Of a stretch of 46,953 nucleotides of DNA, positions 15,855 through 24,215 are shown piece after piece. The position numbers and the translations under genes were made by a program. Every line of letters starts with the position of its first letter. Position 1 is the first letter of the stretch. The DNA comes from an uncultured Clostridia bacterium (GTDB taxonomy: Bacteria > Bacillota > Clostridia > Christensenellales > Borkfalkiaceae): positions 1 to 46,953 of the forward strand of contig CALVRO010000062.1 of assembly GCA_944358655.1 (NCBI GenBank), in the 5' to 3' direction. Below the pieces are notes generated by a model. It was not told the origin of the DNA and searched no databases. It worked only from the letters and a program-made list of their open reading frames with translations.

Positions 15855-15891
15855 TTCGACAAACAAAGACATTTTTCGACAAAATTCGACA
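15855..15891 (-). promoter_or_regulatory. Four 0A-box-like sites in 10-bp register (copy A)
   Basis: On the minus strand TGTCGAA occurs at 15885-15891, 15875-15881 and 15855-15861, and the degenerate TGTCTTT at 15865-15871. The starts are exactly 10 bp apart. TGTCGAA fits the Spo0A box consensus TGNCGAA, and tandem boxes with 10-bp spacing are the known Spo0A dimer arrangement. They lie ~42-78 bp upstream of the -35 box. Confidence 0.55.
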
Positions 15892-15945
15892 CGGAAAAAT
15901 AGTTTTACCTTTGCTTACACGATACAATGATTTATTCTCTTCTGT

Positions 15946-15980
15946 GCGGCGGGGCGGAGCAAATTGCTCCGCCCCGCCGC
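15946..15980 (-). terminator. Hairpin downstream of the truncated flippase
   Basis: GC-rich arms 15946-15962 and 15964-15980 pair perfectly, with an effective AAATT loop. It lies nine bases after the flippase stop on the minus strand. Confidence 0.6.
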
Positions 15981-15988
15981 AACCGTTA

Positions 15989-17284
15989 TCACTTGTTGAC
16001 CCCATCCGCCGCTTTCTTGCGCTTGAACATATTCAAAACAGTGCGAAAAAACGCCGCTATGCTCTTGCGATAGATGACGGAATATACGACAAGCGCGCAG
16101 GCATACGCCAGACACGCCCACCAAAGAGTGAGAAACCGCACCGCTACGATAAACGCGATCGTCATCACGAGCTCGATTATAAAATCTTTTGTAATGTTCT
16201 TTTTGATTATCCTTGTTACGGCTATTTCCGAGGCGACCGAACGCAGCATTATCACGGCGACCAGCGCATATAGCACAAATTCAAGATCATTTAATACATA
16301 CGCGCCTATCGCAAACACCACCATGCCTATGGCCACGGCAGCGACGTTGATGACTAACATCAACTTTTCCTTGCGATATGCCTTTAAATAGTTATTTGTG
16401 AGCAGCCCGACTTTTGAAGAAAAGATGATGAGCGGCAACAGGATGCCGAGATACACCAAACTGTCCGCATAGTTCGGCAGCCAAATGTTGAGTATCCAGC
16501 AGCCCGGGAAGTAGCATATCATGGCGAAGAACAGCAGCGGGGAAATTCCGTTGCGGATCTTAGTATAAACGTTTGGCAGTTCCTCCTCATTCATACGCTT
16601 TAATGAGGGGAACAGCACAACGCTTATGGCTGTAACGAACGTGAGAAACAGGTTAGACACGCTGAAGCTGAAAGACACCTGCCCGAATACAAGCTCGTCC
16701 CACCGCCATTGTATCATCATTTTTGCCCCGCCGACAATCAGCATTGAGGAGAAGTTTGCCACCATCAGCATAATACCGGCCGAAACGTTCAACCATGCCT
16801 CTTTGAAGCACTCGGCAACAGGCAGCGCTCTGCCGAAATACATTCCGCGGTTGAATATCGCGCCGAGAGCTATACCGAACACATCTCCGAACAGATCGGC
16901 TATACAGTACCAATAAAAGTCATTGACGCGGCAAACAAGCAAAACTGCCACAAAGAGGGCGTACGCCGCGCGCTGTGCAATTACAAGAACTGCATATTTT
17001 GTGATCCTGTTGGTTATCTGGAACGTATATGAGGTATAACCAAATATGTTTTTTGTGATTATTCCTACAGCGACGAGAATTACTATTTCCCTTGTGACGG
17101 CATCATTTAAAAAGGCCGACACCAGACAGCCCGCGAAAGTCATTACAGACGTAAACGCAAGCAGCAGCTTAAACTGCGATCTGATCCTCGGCTTGTCCAG
17201 CTCGTCATAATCGTACTGAGAATATCTTAAAACAATGCCGTCCAAAAGGCCGAAATGCAGTACCCCGACATAGCCGACATGCAC
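15989..17284 (-). pseudogene. Oligosaccharide flippase, N-terminally truncated
   Basis: 431 residues of a polytopic MOP-family (Wzx-like) flippase. The frame opens with GYVGVLHFGLLDGIVLRYSQ, a segment that in full-length relatives lies after the first membrane helix; about 50 residues are missing. An in-frame TAG immediately precedes the GTG at 17284. About 11-12 membrane segments remain and the C-terminus is basic (FKRKKAADG). A GGAGGG lies 11 bases before the GTG, so a shortened product is conceivable. It sits between the two repeat cassettes, away from other polysaccharide genes, and is probably left from an older locus. Confidence 0.7.
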
Positions 17285-17369
17285 CTACATCCGCTCCCTC
17301 CATATGCAAAACGGCACTTCACGAAAAAAATACACCCCTCCGATATAGCGATTTTCCTAAAAAATTATA

Positions 17370-17391
17370 ATTGCCCCGCATATATGCCGCG
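17370..17391. repeat. 22-bp dispersed repeat, copy 2
   Basis: Identical to 1944-1965; lies in the intergenic gap between the truncated flippase and the membrane-protein gene. Confidence 0.6.
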
Positions 17392-17435
17392 ATCAAGTGC
17401 CGTATATAGTATAGTATAAAGATTTTCCACTCCCC

Positions 17436-17464
17436 TTTACTTTTCAGCGCGGATGTGCTATAAT
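17436..17464 (+). promoter_or_regulatory. Promoter of the membrane protein gene
   Basis: TTTACT (17436-17441), 17 bp, TATAAT (17459-17464), followed by a leader with AAGGAGA. Confidence 0.72.
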
Positions 17465-17491
17465 AACAACACATTAAGGAGAATATGGGAT

Positions 17492-18736
17492 ATGTTTGAA
17501 AAAATGTTTGCCAAGTATGCGCGGGCGGTGAGCGACGAACGGGAGCGCGCGTGGCTGTACGGAAAATACAGAACAAAACTCGTCGTCAACGCAATATTTA
17601 TTGCGGTGTGCGTCGCCTTCGTTGTGCTGGCGGCGGTTCTCCACCCCTACATAGAGCAGGACTGGGCGCTCCTTTTAATGACGGCCCTAATGTTCGGCTG
17701 GATAGGGTTCGGCATCGCCGCGCTATGTCTGTGGATATCGTTTAAGAGGGCATACCGCGCCATTCTCAACCGACCCGCATATGAGGGAGAGATGCCCGAA
17801 GTCGCCTCTTACAGGCAAAAGGTGGCCGCAGACAGAAAATCTACCATTAAAAAAATGTGGTGGGCGTGGCTTGTTTTCGGCATATGTGCCGCCCTATTCA
17901 TTGCATTGATCGCAGTCGATACGATAAAAAACCCTGATGGCGAGGAAATGGGCGTATATGGTTCTGTCGGCACATTGCTGCTGCTTGCCGGCGCGCTTAC
18001 GCTGTTCTTTGCATACTTTATAAGCGCCGTATTAAAGCAACAGAAAGGCAAAGCGATAGAGCAGCAGACGGCAGCGGAGGCCGAGGCGATAGACAGGGCG
18101 CAGGGCAGAGAGACGAGGTACGATCCGCAGTCAGACGTCAACACTACGATCGAAAAGATGTATGGATATCTCTTCCCGAACGAGGAATTGCGCGAAAGAG
18201 CCCATGCCGAGCGCAAAAGACGCACAAAGATAATAACGCCGACCGTCATTATTTTGGGAATAGCCGCCATCGCGGCAATCTTCATCTTTGCACGCTTTGA
18301 TCTGTTCGGCTATGCCATCCCCGCGGTGTACACGCTGTTATTTGGCGGCACCGCGCTGATTTCCGGCTGCACGGGCGGCAAACTCAAGGCGATCGAAAAA
18401 GAGCAGAAGGCCGAGCTCGAAAGCCGTCCCGAATACGCAAAAAACCTTGAATGGTACAGGCTGTACGACGATTTTTACAAATTCCAAGGCAAGATATTTT
18501 ACATATGCTTAGCCGCAGGCACGGCGCTCGGTTGGGCGCTCGCCATCCCCTTCCCCTCTTCGTCTTGGTCGCTTATATCGATCGTGCCCGTCGTTGCGGG
18601 CATTATAGTCAACAGCAAATTGGTGAACGATCTGCGCAAAAAGGCCCTTCCCATTGAAAAGCAGATAGACGAACAGCTCGCCGCGGGCAGCGACAATGTC
18701 GGCGCGGAGCCGGGCACGGACGATATTGAAACGTGA
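17492..18736 (+). CDS. Multi-pass membrane protein of unknown function
   Basis: 414 residues with about eight membrane segments in four pairs (about 30-50 and 58-80, 125-145 and 160-180, 255-275 and 280-298, 335-355 and 362-380), separated by charged cytoplasmic loops. The loop at about 185-250 is Lys/Glu/Gln-rich and probably helical. The paired layout suggests internal duplication. I recognise no family. AAGGAGA precedes the ATG at 17492; an in-frame alternative start at 17453 overlaps the -10 box and is rejected. A single gene between the repeat cassettes, with composition like the GC-rich core. Confidence 0.72.
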   Translation: MFEKMFAKYARAVSDERERAWLYGKYRTKLVVNAIFIAVCVAFVVLAAVLHPYIEQDWALLLMTALMFGWIGFGIAALCLWISFKRAYRAILNRPAYEGEMPEVASYRQKVAADRKSTIKKMWWAWLVFGICAALFIALIAVDTIKNPDGEEMGVYGSVGTLLLLAGALTLFFAYFISAVLKQQKGKAIEQQTAAEAEAIDRAQGRETRYDPQSDVNTTIEKMYGYLFPNEELRERAHAERKRRTKIITPTVIILGIAAIAAIFIFARFDLFGYAIPAVYTLLFGGTALISGCTGGKLKAIEKEQKAELESRPEYAKNLEWYRLYDDFYKFQGKIFYICLAAGTALGWALAIPFPSSSWSLISIVPVVAGIIVNSKLVNDLRKKALPIEKQIDEQLAAGSDNVGAEPGTDDIET

Positions 18737-18808
18737 CATTGTTAATTATATTTAACAAAAGCGAGTTTTTATAAAGCGCTTGCCAAACTATTCATACTAT
18801 AGCCAAAA

Positions 18809-18843
18809 GCGGCGGGGAGAAGTTTTAAACTTCTCCCCGCCGC
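18809..18843 (-). terminator. Terminator of cassette B
   Basis: GC-rich arms 18809-18825 and 18827-18843, the counterpart of 15260-15300. TTTT follows on the minus strand. Confidence 0.72.
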
Positions 18844-19102
18844 AAAAAATTGTATAGAGCATTTGTGGAAATTTTCAAAATAATATTGATGAAATGGCGT
18901 TTTATTCTGTGTCCCATGGCGAGGCACGCAAGCACGCCTGACCAACTGAAATTGTGACAACCGCACAACGGCGCACAAACTTATAATGCGATATTTCTCT
19001 TATTTTTATCGCCCGCAAGGCGCTATAAATTTGCCGCCGCACCATAAAACGAGCGGATATATGTGCCATCGAATGCGGTTTTTGCCGCAACAGATAAAGG
19101 CT

Positions 19103-19312
19103 TCAGTTTACGGGGAAGCGCTCCTCTATGTCGTAGTTTAGCCCGCAGTCAGCCGCCTCCTCCCAGCGCTGAACTACTTCGAGGCACTCGACATAGGCTA
19201 TCCTCTGCCCCTCTATGAACTGACTGCCGTAGCTCTCTTCAAGCTCCGCCAACCGATCTTCGAGCACGCCGATGAGGTATTTCAATGTATCTTTAGCATT
19301 TAACTTTTCCAT
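19103..19312 (-). CDS. Small helical hypothetical protein (cassette B)
   Basis: 69 residues starting MEKLNAKDTLKYLIGVLED, differing at only a few positions from the cassette A product (for example Asp for Ala in EEAADCGLNY). The same predicted acidic helices and the same lack of a Shine-Dalgarno. See the cassette A entry for what can be said of the family. Confidence 0.65.
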   Translation of the reverse strand: MEKLNAKDTLKYLIGVLEDRLAELEESYGSQFIEGQRIAYVECLEVVQRWEEAADCGLNYDIEERFPVN

Positions 19313-19397
19313 GTCTTACCAAATCAGATTATATTTGTATTTTCATTTTACAACAAATTTCTCCGTATGGCAACACCTTTTTAATAAATTTTTTCAA

Positions 19398-19434
19398 TTC
19401 GACAAACAAAGACATTTTTCGACAAAATTCGACA
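19398..19434 (-). promoter_or_regulatory. Four 0A-box-like sites in 10-bp register (copy B)
   Basis: TGTCGAA on the minus strand at 19428-19434, 19418-19424 and 19398-19404, with TGTCTTT at 19408-19414. The register is identical to copy A. The 19447-19611 stretch beyond is AT-rich and holds nothing I recognise. Confidence 0.55.
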
Positions 19435-19611
19435 CGGATAAATAGTTATTTTATGCAAAACCATCGTATTCTGCAAAAATTACAAGTCTATGCGCATCCT
19501 CAATAATATAAAAGAGCCGTATTGCCATATTATATTAATTCCACACGATAAATTACAAATTGTTTATTAGGTACATTATATATAAAGATAATTTGTTTCT
19601 GATATAAAATC

Positions 19612-20427
19612 CTATACCTCCGTATGCTTTTCTTCTTTCTTTAGTATTTTTAAAATCACTCTCTTGGCAAGACCGCAATAATATTTAAATTCTTTCGTTC
19701 TGCATGTGAGTAAAAAATATACTCCTGCAGCAAATATCACAACAAAGAAGAATTCAAGGATAAACCACCCTATTCCGTCAGGAATAAACGTGCAGATGAA
19801 ATACGTTAATGCTGTTAACACAAGAGACAACATGAAAGTTATAAATAAAGAAACAACCTGCTGAGTGATTTTTCTTTTCAGGCCATATTTAAATAAAACA
19901 TAATTTTCAATAGGTATTGCAATAAAGATAGTAGAAATAGTATACCCCATAATTACGCCAAAGGTTCCCCAGGCGTAACTTAACCCTATTGCTAACCCTA
20001 TCCCGATTATGGTTTCCAGCACCGGTTTATACCAATCCTGCCGAAACATTCCCATTGCATCTTTAAAGGCATTAACAGTCTTTCTCATATAGCTGACCAT
20101 TGCATTCAACGATATCGCGACAACGACAGCCATGCTGAATTCCATATCCTGTCCGACCCAAATACAAATAAAATCGTTAAACAGACACACATAGCACACC
20201 ATTGAAAATACAGTAAAAAAGTTTGAAATATATTCTATTCGCTTAAATACCTCATATCGATGTTCTATATCTCCTTCAAGGCAGAGATTACCTATACTTG
20301 CCGTGACAGAATTAAAAATAATATTAACAAAATTATTTACATTTGTCACAATCATTGTATAATTACTATACTTGCCGGCATCCACAAGACTGACGAACGC
20401 TGAAATTATTATAGATGCCGTACACAA
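19612..20427 (-). pseudogene. Polysaccharide flippase, C-terminal half only
   Basis: 271 residues of a second Wzx/MOP-type flippase. The frame opens at ASIIISAFVSLVDAGKYSNY, which in full-length relatives lies past the middle of the protein, so roughly the first half is missing. Six or so membrane helices remain, with a basic C-terminus (LKILKKEEKHTEV). A stop codon lies just before the frame, at about 20430, exactly where unrelated integrase-island sequence begins. It is AT-rich like the variable middle of polysaccharide loci and clearly broken by the island's arrival. Confidence 0.78.
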
Positions 20428-20433
20428 GATACC

Positions 20434-20892
20434 TTGTCAATGCACATTCTCAAAAGCATAACGGCAGCCATGCAGCGGCACTATACGGGCGTATGTAATA
20501 CGTTCGGCTGCGGGGTGCTGTCTTTGGCGGTTGAAAGCGGAAAGATGAACGGCGAACAGATAGAACGGCGTTGGTATAAAATGCCGAAAAAGGTGTATGC
20601 AAACCGCTATTCCACGGACTGTCTTGCTGGTATCTTCGAGCGACGGGCGGAGCAAAACAACGTGGGAATTGACGACTTGCCCGAATACGCGGGCAGCCGT
20701 GCGACGTGGGAAGAATTACAGGCACAGCACAGCCATTTCCAAAACGATATGGAGCGCGTGAACGAGGGCGCGGAAGATATGACGGACGAGCAGCAAACGC
20801 CCGTTCCCGCCGCTGTTCTGCCTGCCGACGAGCCTTGCGACCTCGGCTATAACCCTGCCGAAATTTTAGGAATAAGGAGCGATAAAAAATGA
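20434..20892 (+). pseudogene. Mobile-element gene fragment, unrecognised
   Basis: An open frame of 152 codons with no proper start (TTG 20434 or ATG 20440, no ribosome site) that begins right at the junction with the flippase remnant, so its 5' part is probably lost. It contains KMPKKVYANRYSTDCLAGIFERRAE-like basic sequence and an acidic C-terminal linker (DMTDEQQTPVPAAVLPADEP). I do not recognise it. It is followed, with a 4-base overlap, by another short frame with a good ribosome site, so it was part of a mobile-element operon. Confidence 0.45.
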
Positions 20893-21122
20893 AACGTACT
20901 GTTGACGAAAAATTGCAGTATAACCGCGGGCAAAAGACGGCGTTTGCCTATGGTTACCGCTTTGGCGTTCAGGCATACAGGCGATGCCGGAAAAATATCG
21001 TAACATTTTTGCCTGTGCAGACAGGCTCATCCCCTATCGCTTCCATAAAGGCGTCTACGAAGCGCATTACCGCAGAGACGGCTTCAAGGTGTTCGCCTGC
21101 GCCAAAGACTTCAAAGAGATGA
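20889..21122 (+). pseudogene. Small mobile-element ORF, probably cut by the integrase junction
   Basis: AAGGAGCG precedes the ATG. The first ~32 residues (MKRTVDEKLQYNRGQKTAFA and on to YRFGVQAYRR) look like real protein. From about 20980 the frame simply runs out of phase through the integrase gene to a stop at 21122. The original gene probably continued in another sequence and was truncated at the junction near 20975. Confidence 0.4.
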
Positions 21123-22039
21123 AGCGCAAGTTTGCCGCCAAGCTCCTTGCACAGATGACGGGCGAACATGCGCCGTCTGTTCCCGATCCTCGGCCCATAC
21201 ATAGCGGCGCACACTCCAAAGCCCGCTTTGCCGAATATCTTAAAGAGTGGCTGGAGATCAAGCGCAAGACGTGCAAAGAAAGCACCTGCAAGGAATACGA
21301 GCGGCTGTCATCGACCAACCTGCTGCCCGTTTTCGGCGAGAGACCGATCGCGGACATCACGCGGCAGGAACTGCAAGGTTACCTCTTCCGTTTCATCGAC
21401 GAGGGCAAGCACCGCACGGCGGAGAAGCTGCATCAGATCCTCTGCTGCATCTTCGATCTCGCCTGCGAGGACCTGCATATCCTTTCCCCGATGAAGAAGA
21501 TCGTCCTTCCTTACTATGAACCAAAGAAAGGCTCTGCTCTCACCAAGGAGGAAGAAAAGAAGCTCGTCGACTTCTGTATCGGGCATCAGGACAACGAAGC
21601 CTCCTCCGCGCTTTTGGTGCTGTTATATTTCGGGCTGCGGCGTTCGGAACTCAAAACGATCTCTGTCGAAAACGAAATGCTCACCTGCACCACGAGCAAG
21701 ACAAAGATGGGCAGAAGCGAAGTCAAACGCTCCATCCCCTTTACGCCCGTGTTCCGCCGCGTCCTGCCCTTTGTAGACTTCGAGAAGGCGAAGCACACCA
21801 ACGTCAATACCATCTACACGACGTTCAAGCGCCTGTTTCCGAACCATCATACCCACGAGCTGAGGTATAACTTTATCACAAGGGCGAAGGAGGCATGGTG
21901 CAACCTCGAAGCGGTGATGCTTTGGGCGGGGCACTCGTTCGACAAAGACGTAAAGTCTTCCGTGGTAGACAGGGGCTATACGGACTACTCGCAAGAGTAT
22001 CTCGTGCAGGAAGCGCAAAAGATCGATTATATCCTATAA
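20984..22039 (+). CDS. Tyrosine recombinase / integrase
   Basis: 351 residues. A short N-terminal arm-type DNA-binding region (about 15-50, VYEAHYRRDGFKVFA) is followed by a SAM-like core-binding domain (about 80-170) and the catalytic domain. Catalytic residues are visible: R219 in GLRRSEL, H291-x-x-R294 in HELRY, H317 in WAGHSFD, and a tyrosine among Y332, Y335 and Y339 near the end. It catalyses site-specific integration and excision. It lies 130 bp from a tRNA-Gln 3' fragment, its likely attachment site. The start lacks a convincing ribosome site and lies at a sequence junction, so a few N-terminal residues may be lost. Confidence 0.88.
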   Translation: MPEKYRNIFACADRLIPYRFHKGVYEAHYRRDGFKVFACAKDFKEMKRKFAAKLLAQMTGEHAPSVPDPRPIHSGAHSKARFAEYLKEWLEIKRKTCKESTCKEYERLSSTNLLPVFGERPIADITRQELQGYLFRFIDEGKHRTAEKLHQILCCIFDLACEDLHILSPMKKIVLPYYEPKKGSALTKEEEKKLVDFCIGHQDNEASSALLVLLYFGLRRSELKTISVENEMLTCTTSKTKMGRSEVKRSIPFTPVFRRVLPFVDFEKAKHTNVNTIYTTFKRLFPNHHTHELRYNFITRAKEAWCNLEAVMLWAGHSFDKDVKSSVVDRGYTDYSQEYLVQEAQKIDYIL

Positions 22040-22121
22040 AGGAACGCCTTGTCTCCCCGCAATTACCCCACAATTTACCCCACAATCAAAAGGGAGAAAA
22101 AAGCCGCTGATAAAACAAAAA

Positions 22122-22166
22122 ACCATATATTGTATTTGGAAACAAATTCCTTATACAATATATGGT
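22122..22166. repeat. 13-bp inverted repeat beside the attachment site
   Basis: ACCATATATTGTA (22122-22134) is repeated inverted at 22154-22166, 19 bases apart. It sits between the integrase stop and the tRNA fragment, so it may be an integrase arm/core site or the integrase terminator. Confidence 0.5.
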
Positions 22167-22171
22167 ATCCG

Positions 22172-22224
22172 TGGCTGGGGTGGCTGGATTTGAACCAACG
22201 AATGACGGAGTCAGAGTCCGTGGC
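22172..22224 (-). tRNA. 3' fragment of tRNA-Gln(CTG), probable attachment site
   Basis: Read on the minus strand the fragment gives an anticodon stem ACGGA/TCCGT enclosing loop CTCTGAC (anticodon CTG, Gln). Then come a T-arm GTTGG-TTCAAAT-CCAGC, the 3' acceptor strand CACCCCA, and GCCA. The D-arm and the 5' acceptor strand (expected TGGGGTG) are absent beyond 22225, so this is not an intact tRNA gene. It is the 3' piece typically used or left by tyrosine-recombinase elements, and the integrase ends 132 bp away. Confidence 0.75.
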
Positions 22225-22356
22225 AATGCCCCGAAACGGGGCAAAATCAAGCAAAAATCATCAAAAACAGCCCGTTTTCAGTCATTTTTTAACCCCAACT
22301 CCCCAACCACTCCCCAAACTTTTAGTTAAAACAATCAACAAATCTACGGGAAAACA

Positions 22357-22385
22357 GGCGGGCGGATTTTTCAAATCCGCCCGCC
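22357..22385. terminator. Hairpin between the attachment site and the AlbA_2 gene
   Basis: GGCGGGCGGATTT (22357-22369) pairs perfectly with 22373-22385 around TTC, followed by TTCTT on the plus strand. The remaining bases 22225-22502 hold no gene I can support. Confidence 0.6.
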
Positions 22386-22502
22386 TTCTTCATGTCTCCA
22401 AATAAGTTTAACGAACACCTTTTAAATTATACACAATAAAAATTCCAAAGATTTTCAACATGCCACTCCCAAAATTTTCAATTTATAATTGCAGTGATAA
22501 AA

Positions 22503-23921
22503 CTATTCTTTTACTGTGACAATGCGCTGATCTCGGCTTCGGGGCTTTTCGGGAATGGTGTACGCCAAAATCCCCTTTTCAATCAACGGTTCAACATAGT
22601 TTTTAAAGACGTAGTATTGCGTCATGCCCATATAATCGGCAATCTCTTTGCGGCTGCGCGGCACTTTACAGAAATCTTCGAGAGATAATTTAGCCACTCC
22701 ACCTTCCTGTCCTGCATCATTATAAAAAATGACGCGGAACACTCCCCTTCTGTCTTGAAACTGAGGTTCAGGCAGACCGCTCTCGGCAAAAAGTTTTCTT
22801 ATTGTTGGAATACCCGAATAGCGATTTTCTGCCACACGCATAGTTTCGAGCACGGAAATGAGTGTTTTGTTTCTTGTATCGGCATGAATTCTACCTAACT
22901 CGTCAATATCTATCGCACCGTACAACCCGCCCGCATTTGTTATTTCCAACCTGTCGCGATACATTTCTATGCGCACCGGCATACCCTCGGTATAGGGGCT
23001 GTAATCACGGTGAACAAGCGCATTTAACACGGCCTCGCGCACAGCGGTTAAAGGATATTCGGGTATATCAATGCGTTTACCCCCCTCTATCTTTACTCCC
23101 TCGCGCATATTCATGGCGACGAAATTAACAGCACCTTCAACCATCTGTGCGATAGTGCCCTCAATTCGTTTATTTGCAATGAAACGCTGACCGTCGGCCG
23201 ATGTATCACCCATTGTATTGCCGGGGACTAAAACTGCAGTTATACATAACTGTGGAAATACGGATTGAGGAAATTTTGAAAAGCAAAGAACAGAAGTAAG
23301 CGTCGGCTTACCGTCAGATATTATACCGGTCAGGTTCAACAACTCTTCATCTGAAAGATTGGCCGTATTTGGACGATTTATGCGCAAACTATTGAGATAT
23401 AGCGACAGCTGTGAGCCGTCCAGACTGTCTACAGCCACATTTACGGGGCGTATATCGTCCCTTATCTGCTTGCGATAGGCATCAAAACTATACACCTCAT
23501 AGTCGCTCATCTTTTCGTCGGCATCGCCCACCCTGACATAAGACCCCTGCCATCTGCCTGCCCCTTTATAGTAAACAGGGCGGAGCGCAGGTTCTACCGA
23601 CGGTATTTCCATACTTACGAAATACAGGCCGTCTATTTCGCATTGGGTAAACACTGCCCGAACAACAGGCTCAAGTTGTTTACATTGCTCTTCGGCTTTG
23701 TGCTGCAAATCCTGAACATTATATACGCCTACGGGGTTAAAATCCTGTTTTTCATCTATCCCGAAGACAATGATTCCGCCGCCATTCTGATTTGAAAAGG
23801 ATGACAGCGTTTCGTATAATTTAGGACATCCTCCGTGAGCGGCTTTTACCTCAATGGTCTGACCTTCGCATTTATCTTTTTGTATTTGTTTTATAAGCGT
23901 TATCAATTCTTCGCAGAGCAT
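22503..23921 (-). CDS. AlbA_2 (Schlafen-type) DNA-binding protein with GHKL-like ATP-binding domain
   Basis: 472 residues. The N-terminal AlbA_2 domain (about 10-140) shows EGQTIEVKAA, LSSFSNQNGGGIIVFGID and YVRVGDADEKM. The middle and C-terminal parts match the ATP-binding helicase/regulator type: LTAVREAVLNALVHRDYS (N-box-like), IEMYRDRLEITNAGGL (D/G box) and RNKTLISVLETM. A C-terminal winged helix follows (RSRKEIADYMGMTQYYVFKN). Such proteins are common in accessory regions and are annotated as putative transcriptional regulators; some are linked to stress or phage defence. AAGGAGAAGG precedes the ATG. Its upstream region holds a repeat array that could be its own operator. Confidence 0.85.
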   Translation of the reverse strand: MLCEELITLIKQIQKDKCEGQTIEVKAAHGGCPKLYETLSSFSNQNGGGIIVFGIDEKQDFNPVGVYNVQDLQHKAEEQCKQLEPVVRAVFTQCEIDGLYFVSMEIPSVEPALRPVYYKGAGRWQGSYVRVGDADEKMSDYEVYSFDAYRKQIRDDIRPVNVAVDSLDGSQLSLYLNSLRINRPNTANLSDEELLNLTGIISDGKPTLTSVLCFSKFPQSVFPQLCITAVLVPGNTMGDTSADGQRFIANKRIEGTIAQMVEGAVNFVAMNMREGVKIEGGKRIDIPEYPLTAVREAVLNALVHRDYSPYTEGMPVRIEMYRDRLEITNAGGLYGAIDIDELGRIHADTRNKTLISVLETMRVAENRYSGIPTIRKLFAESGLPEPQFQDRRGVFRVIFYNDAGQEGGVAKLSLEDFCKVPRSRKEIADYMGMTQYYVFKNYVEPLIEKGILAYTIPEKPRSRDQRIVTVKE

Positions 23922-23941
23922 AAACCTTCTCCTTTATTTAA

Positions 23942-23970
23942 ATTATAGCATAAACAATCAAACAATACAA
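23942..23970 (-). promoter_or_regulatory. Promoter of the AlbA_2 gene
   Basis: Minus strand: TTGTAT (23965-23970), 17 bp, TATAAT (23942-23947), with the ribosome site ~10 bases downstream. Confidence 0.7.
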
Positions 23971-23993
23971 CACTAAAGGTAAAATTTTTTATA

Positions 23994-24052
23994 TAATAAT
24001 CAAACTTTTTAGCATAATAAGCAAAATATTTTGCTTAATAATCAAACTTTTT
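23994..24052. promoter_or_regulatory. Operator-like repeat array upstream of the AlbA_2 gene
   Basis: Two identical 17-bp direct repeats TAATAATCAAACTTTTT (23994-24010 and 24036-24052) flank a perfect 18-bp palindrome AAGCAAAATATTTTGCTT (24019-24036). Two or three further TCAAACT half-copies follow to about 24072. The spacing just upstream of the promoter suggests autoregulation by the AlbA_2 / winged-helix protein. Confidence 0.5.
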
Positions 24053-24215
24053 CAAACTTTATCAAACTATTTTGAAAAACAGACAAACTTTTCTCTGCTG
24101 TTTAAGTATTTTTTATAATTTGCAACCGCACAGACTATTCGGTTCCATATAACTGTGATAGATTTCTTTCTTGATCCAAATAGTTTGGAATTGCAATAAA
24201 TCATTTAAACAGTTT

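Larger units (their letters stand above)
15258..15905 (-). repeat. Duplicated ~645-bp cassette, copy A
   Basis: It matches 18804-19446 in the same orientation with high identity. Copies share, in minus-strand order, a block of 0A-box-like repeats, a promoter, a ~70-residue ORF, ~250 bp of non-coding sequence and a GC-rich terminator hairpin. The ORF and promoter are nearly identical; the non-coding part has diverged more. I see no terminal inverted repeats or transposase. Confidence 0.85.
18804..19446 (-). repeat. Duplicated ~645-bp cassette, copy B
   Basis: Same layout and orientation as 15258-15905: box array at 19398-19434, promoter, ORF at 19103-19312, non-coding block (18844-19102) and hairpin at 18809-18843. 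Small insertions, deletions and substitutions lie mainly in the non-coding block. Confidence 0.85.

Noticed and set aside
22172-22224. An intact tRNA-Gln gene
   Set aside because: The D-arm and 5' acceptor strand cannot be found next to the 3' half.
22049-22405. A 118-codon frame over the tRNA fragment
   Set aside because: It spans the attachment site and a hairpin and has no protein-like features.
23994-24075. A CRISPR-like array upstream of the AlbA_2 gene
   Set aside because: There are only two full repeats, with a palindrome rather than spacers between them and no cas genes; it fits an operator.
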